From: Flavobacterium pokkalii
GTDB lineage: Bacteria; Bacteroidota; Bacteroidia; Flavobacteriales; Flavobacteriaceae
Direction: 5' to 3'
Length of the DNA stretch: 64,000 nt
Assembly (NCBI RefSeq): GCF_014596575.1
Contig: NZ_NASZ01000004.1
Location: 1 to 64,000, forward strand
Shown here piece after piece: positions 62,493 through 64,000 of this stretch (its first letter is position 1; the number at the start of each line of letters is the position of its first letter). The translations under genes and the position numbers were made by a program. The notes under the pieces were generated by a model. That model searched no databases. It was not told the origin of the DNA and was given only the letters and a program-made list of their open reading frames with translations.

Positions 62493-64000
62493 TTAGTTTG
62501 TTAATACAAATCCTCCATTAGGTTGTATTGTAATTATAAGATCTCCTTTTTTAGAAACTTTCGCAGTAGTTGTATACGTTTCTTTATTTGCCTTATCATT
62601 ATACATATTGATTGTTTGACCAGCAAGCATTGGCAATTTAAGTTTTAATACTTTAGCTGTTTTTTCGGCATTCACCCCGGCAACATACCATTTTTGATTA
62701 TTTCTTCGGGCAATTACACTGTATTTACCCGGATAACCATCAATAAAAACAGTCTCATCCCAAGTGGTTGGAACTGATTTCAGAAAATCCAATTCGAATG
62801 CAGGTACATCTTGAAGGTTATTAGGAGTCAAACCAAACATTTGTACAGGATTTTGAAAAAGAACTGCCGTTGCCAACTGAAAAGCATCAGTGGTTAAACG
62901 TTCTTGTCCTTTTTTATTTCCTTTATTTAAAAATTTATTTAACAATACCCCACCAAATTCCATACTTCCAACCGCATTTCGAATAAAAGGATGTAATGAC
63001 GCAAAATAAGCTTCTTTTTCGCGAACATCCTGCGAGAAAATTAGCATTTCGGAGGCAAGCACAGCTTCACTACCTACAAAATTGGGATACATTTTTTCCC
63101 AACCACGTGGAAGAGTTGTACCGTGAAAAATAATCATTAAACCATAATCATTCGCATCTGAAAGAATATCTTCGTACAATTTCATTGTTTCTTGCTTATC
63201 ACCTCCAAAGAAATCTACTTTCAGTCCTTTTACACCTGCTTCTTTAAGCCACTTCATTTCATTTTTTCGGGCAATGGAAGTATTCATTTTATTGAGCGGG
63301 GTCTGAAACGCATCATTTGCAGAACCATTTGAATTGTACCACAAGAATACCTCTACATTTTTAGATTTAGCATACTGGATTAATTCCTTCATTTTTTCGT
63401 AGCCAATTCTTTCATCCCACCAGGCATCAATTAGAATATATTCGAGTTTCATTGCAGCTGCCAAATCAATATATTTCACCTGATCATCGTAGTTCATACT
63501 ATTATCCTGCCATACAATCCAACTCCAACTTCCACGACCCATTTTATACTCTTGTGATGGTTTATAAAGTGGTTTTACAACATCAAAAGGGATTGTTGTT
63601 TCAACAATTGGCTTTAAAGTTTCACCAACAGTAATCGTTCTCCAAGGTGTTACTCCAGGAAGGCTTATTTGTGCTCCTGAGCTTCCAAAACCGTTATTTT
63701 GTTTCGGATTTGGATATTCTACAGTAAACAATCCATCTTTATACTTACTCAAATGTGAGCCTGTATATAAACTACTAACTCCTGTTTCGGATAACAAAAC
63801 CCATGCTTTGTCTCCTAAATGGAAAAGTCCCGGAAATACATAACCTTCAGAAGATGTAGCCTTATCCAATGGCAAATCGGCTTCGTAACCACTTTCATAA
63901 CTAGGTGCTGTACGTGCAAATCCAGTCATTGGTCGCATCATCGGAGAAAGAAATGTAGTTGTTGAAGATGGAAAGTTAAATCCTGTCTTTTCTTCAGTAA
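62493..64000 (-). CDS. GH97 family glycoside hydrolase (partial, runs off the right edge)
   Basis: The reading frame is open to the edge of the window, so the N-terminus is missing; at least 502 codons are present. GH97 features are the WSWIVWQDNSMNYDDQVKYIDLAA stretch, the barrel strand YILIDAWWDERIG, and LKVDFFGGDKQ, whose Asp corresponds to the nucleophile of retaining GH97 enzymes (alpha-galactosidase type). The Glu-based inverting SusB type lacks this Asp. VGSEAVLASE carries a candidate acid/base. Alpha-galactosidase activity on substituted xylan is inferred. It is translationally close to GH43-CBM6 (6 nt). Confidence 0.9.
   Translation of the reverse strand, partial: TEEKTGFNFPSSTTTFLSPMMRPMTGFARTAPSYESGYEADLPLDKATSSEGYVFPGLFHLGDKAWVLLSETGVSSLYTGSHLSKYKDGLFTVEYPNPKQNNGFGSSGAQISLPGVTPWRTITVGETLKPIVETTIPFDVVKPLYKPSQEYKMGRGSWSWIVWQDNSMNYDDQVKYIDLAAAMKLEYILIDAWWDERIGYEKMKELIQYAKSKNVEVFLWYNSNGSANDAFQTPLNKMNTSIARKNEMKWLKEAGVKGLKVDFFGGDKQETMKLYEDILSDANDYGLMIIFHGTTLPRGWEKMYPNFVGSEAVLASEMLIFSQDVREKEAYFASLHPFIRNAVGSMEFGGVLLNKFLNKGNKKGQERLTTDAFQLATAVLFQNPVQMFGLTPNNLQDVPAFELDFLKSVPTTWDETVFIDGYPGKYSVIARRNNQKWYVAGVNAEKTAKVLKLKLPMLAGQTINMYNDKANKETYTTTAKVSKKGDLIITIQPNGGFVLTN

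Overview
The window looks like the chromosome of an AT-rich Bacteroidota bacterium of the family Flavobacteriaceae, probably Flavobacterium or a close relative. The support is tandem SusC/SusD pairs, a type IX secretion C-terminal sorting domain, lineage-restricted small proteins (DUF6146-like, DUF6787-like), no Shine-Dalgarno sequences, and promoters of the Bacteroidota type (TTG, 19-21 nt, TAnnTTTG). No insertion sequence, prophage, CRISPR array or replication origin was seen.

Bases 1-28.7 kb are mostly housekeeping: ychF, a methyltransferase, a ferredoxin, a LuxC-type acyl-CoA reductase with serC and serA (a Flavo-1-like RNA element lies between serC and serA), small lipoproteins and membrane proteins, msrA, a LolD-like ATPase, a TIGR02757 protein, a DEAD-box helicase, a peroxiredoxin-like protein, a Crp/Fnr regulator, a lactonase-like propeller, a BatA-type protein, a dihydroorotase homologue lacking the metal-binding HxH, an FKBP-type lipoprotein, an S4 protein, a phosphoribosyltransferase and aroK. 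Two accessory loci interrupt this. One is an orphan secreted pectate-lyase-like protein (10.4-13.2 kb) behind a perfect LacI-type operator. The other is a probable exopolysaccharide locus (13.5-17.9 kb): a HEAT-repeat membrane protein, a processive family 2 glycosyltransferase, a TPR/YaiO-type outer-membrane barrel and a lone receiver domain, with paired ATCGAT motifs before the first and last genes. Two identical tRNA-Lys genes and a tRNA-Leu lie at 28.87-29.18 kb.

Bases 29.4-64 kb form one large glucuronoxylan utilisation locus that runs off the right edge. A LacI-family regulator is followed by a sialate-O-acetylesterase-like esterase and a GH3 beta-xylosidase (minus strand). A plus-strand operon follows: GH67, GH115, GH10 lipoprotein, GPH sugar symporter, cytoplasmic GH43. 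The minus-strand core is SusC-SusD-SusC-SusD-DUF1735 protein-GH10 with an inserted carbohydrate-binding module-GH5. This matches the order of the Prevotella bryantii xus core cluster, with GH5 added. Upstream of it lie GH43, GH43-CBM6 and a partial GH97. Together they would bind and cut xylan at the surface, import oligosaccharides, remove (methyl)glucuronic acid, acetyl, arabinosyl and possibly galactosyl groups in the periplasm, and split xylo-oligosaccharides to xylose on both sides of the inner membrane.

The most interesting new signals are regulatory. A set of LacI-type palindromes (consensus RCAAYCGRTTGY) lies at the xylan locus promoters and at the regulator gene. The first susC has a roughly 600-nt leader with a near-perfect 35-bp hairpin and a 34-codon ORF. 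A terminator sits only 20 nt before the GH5 start codon.
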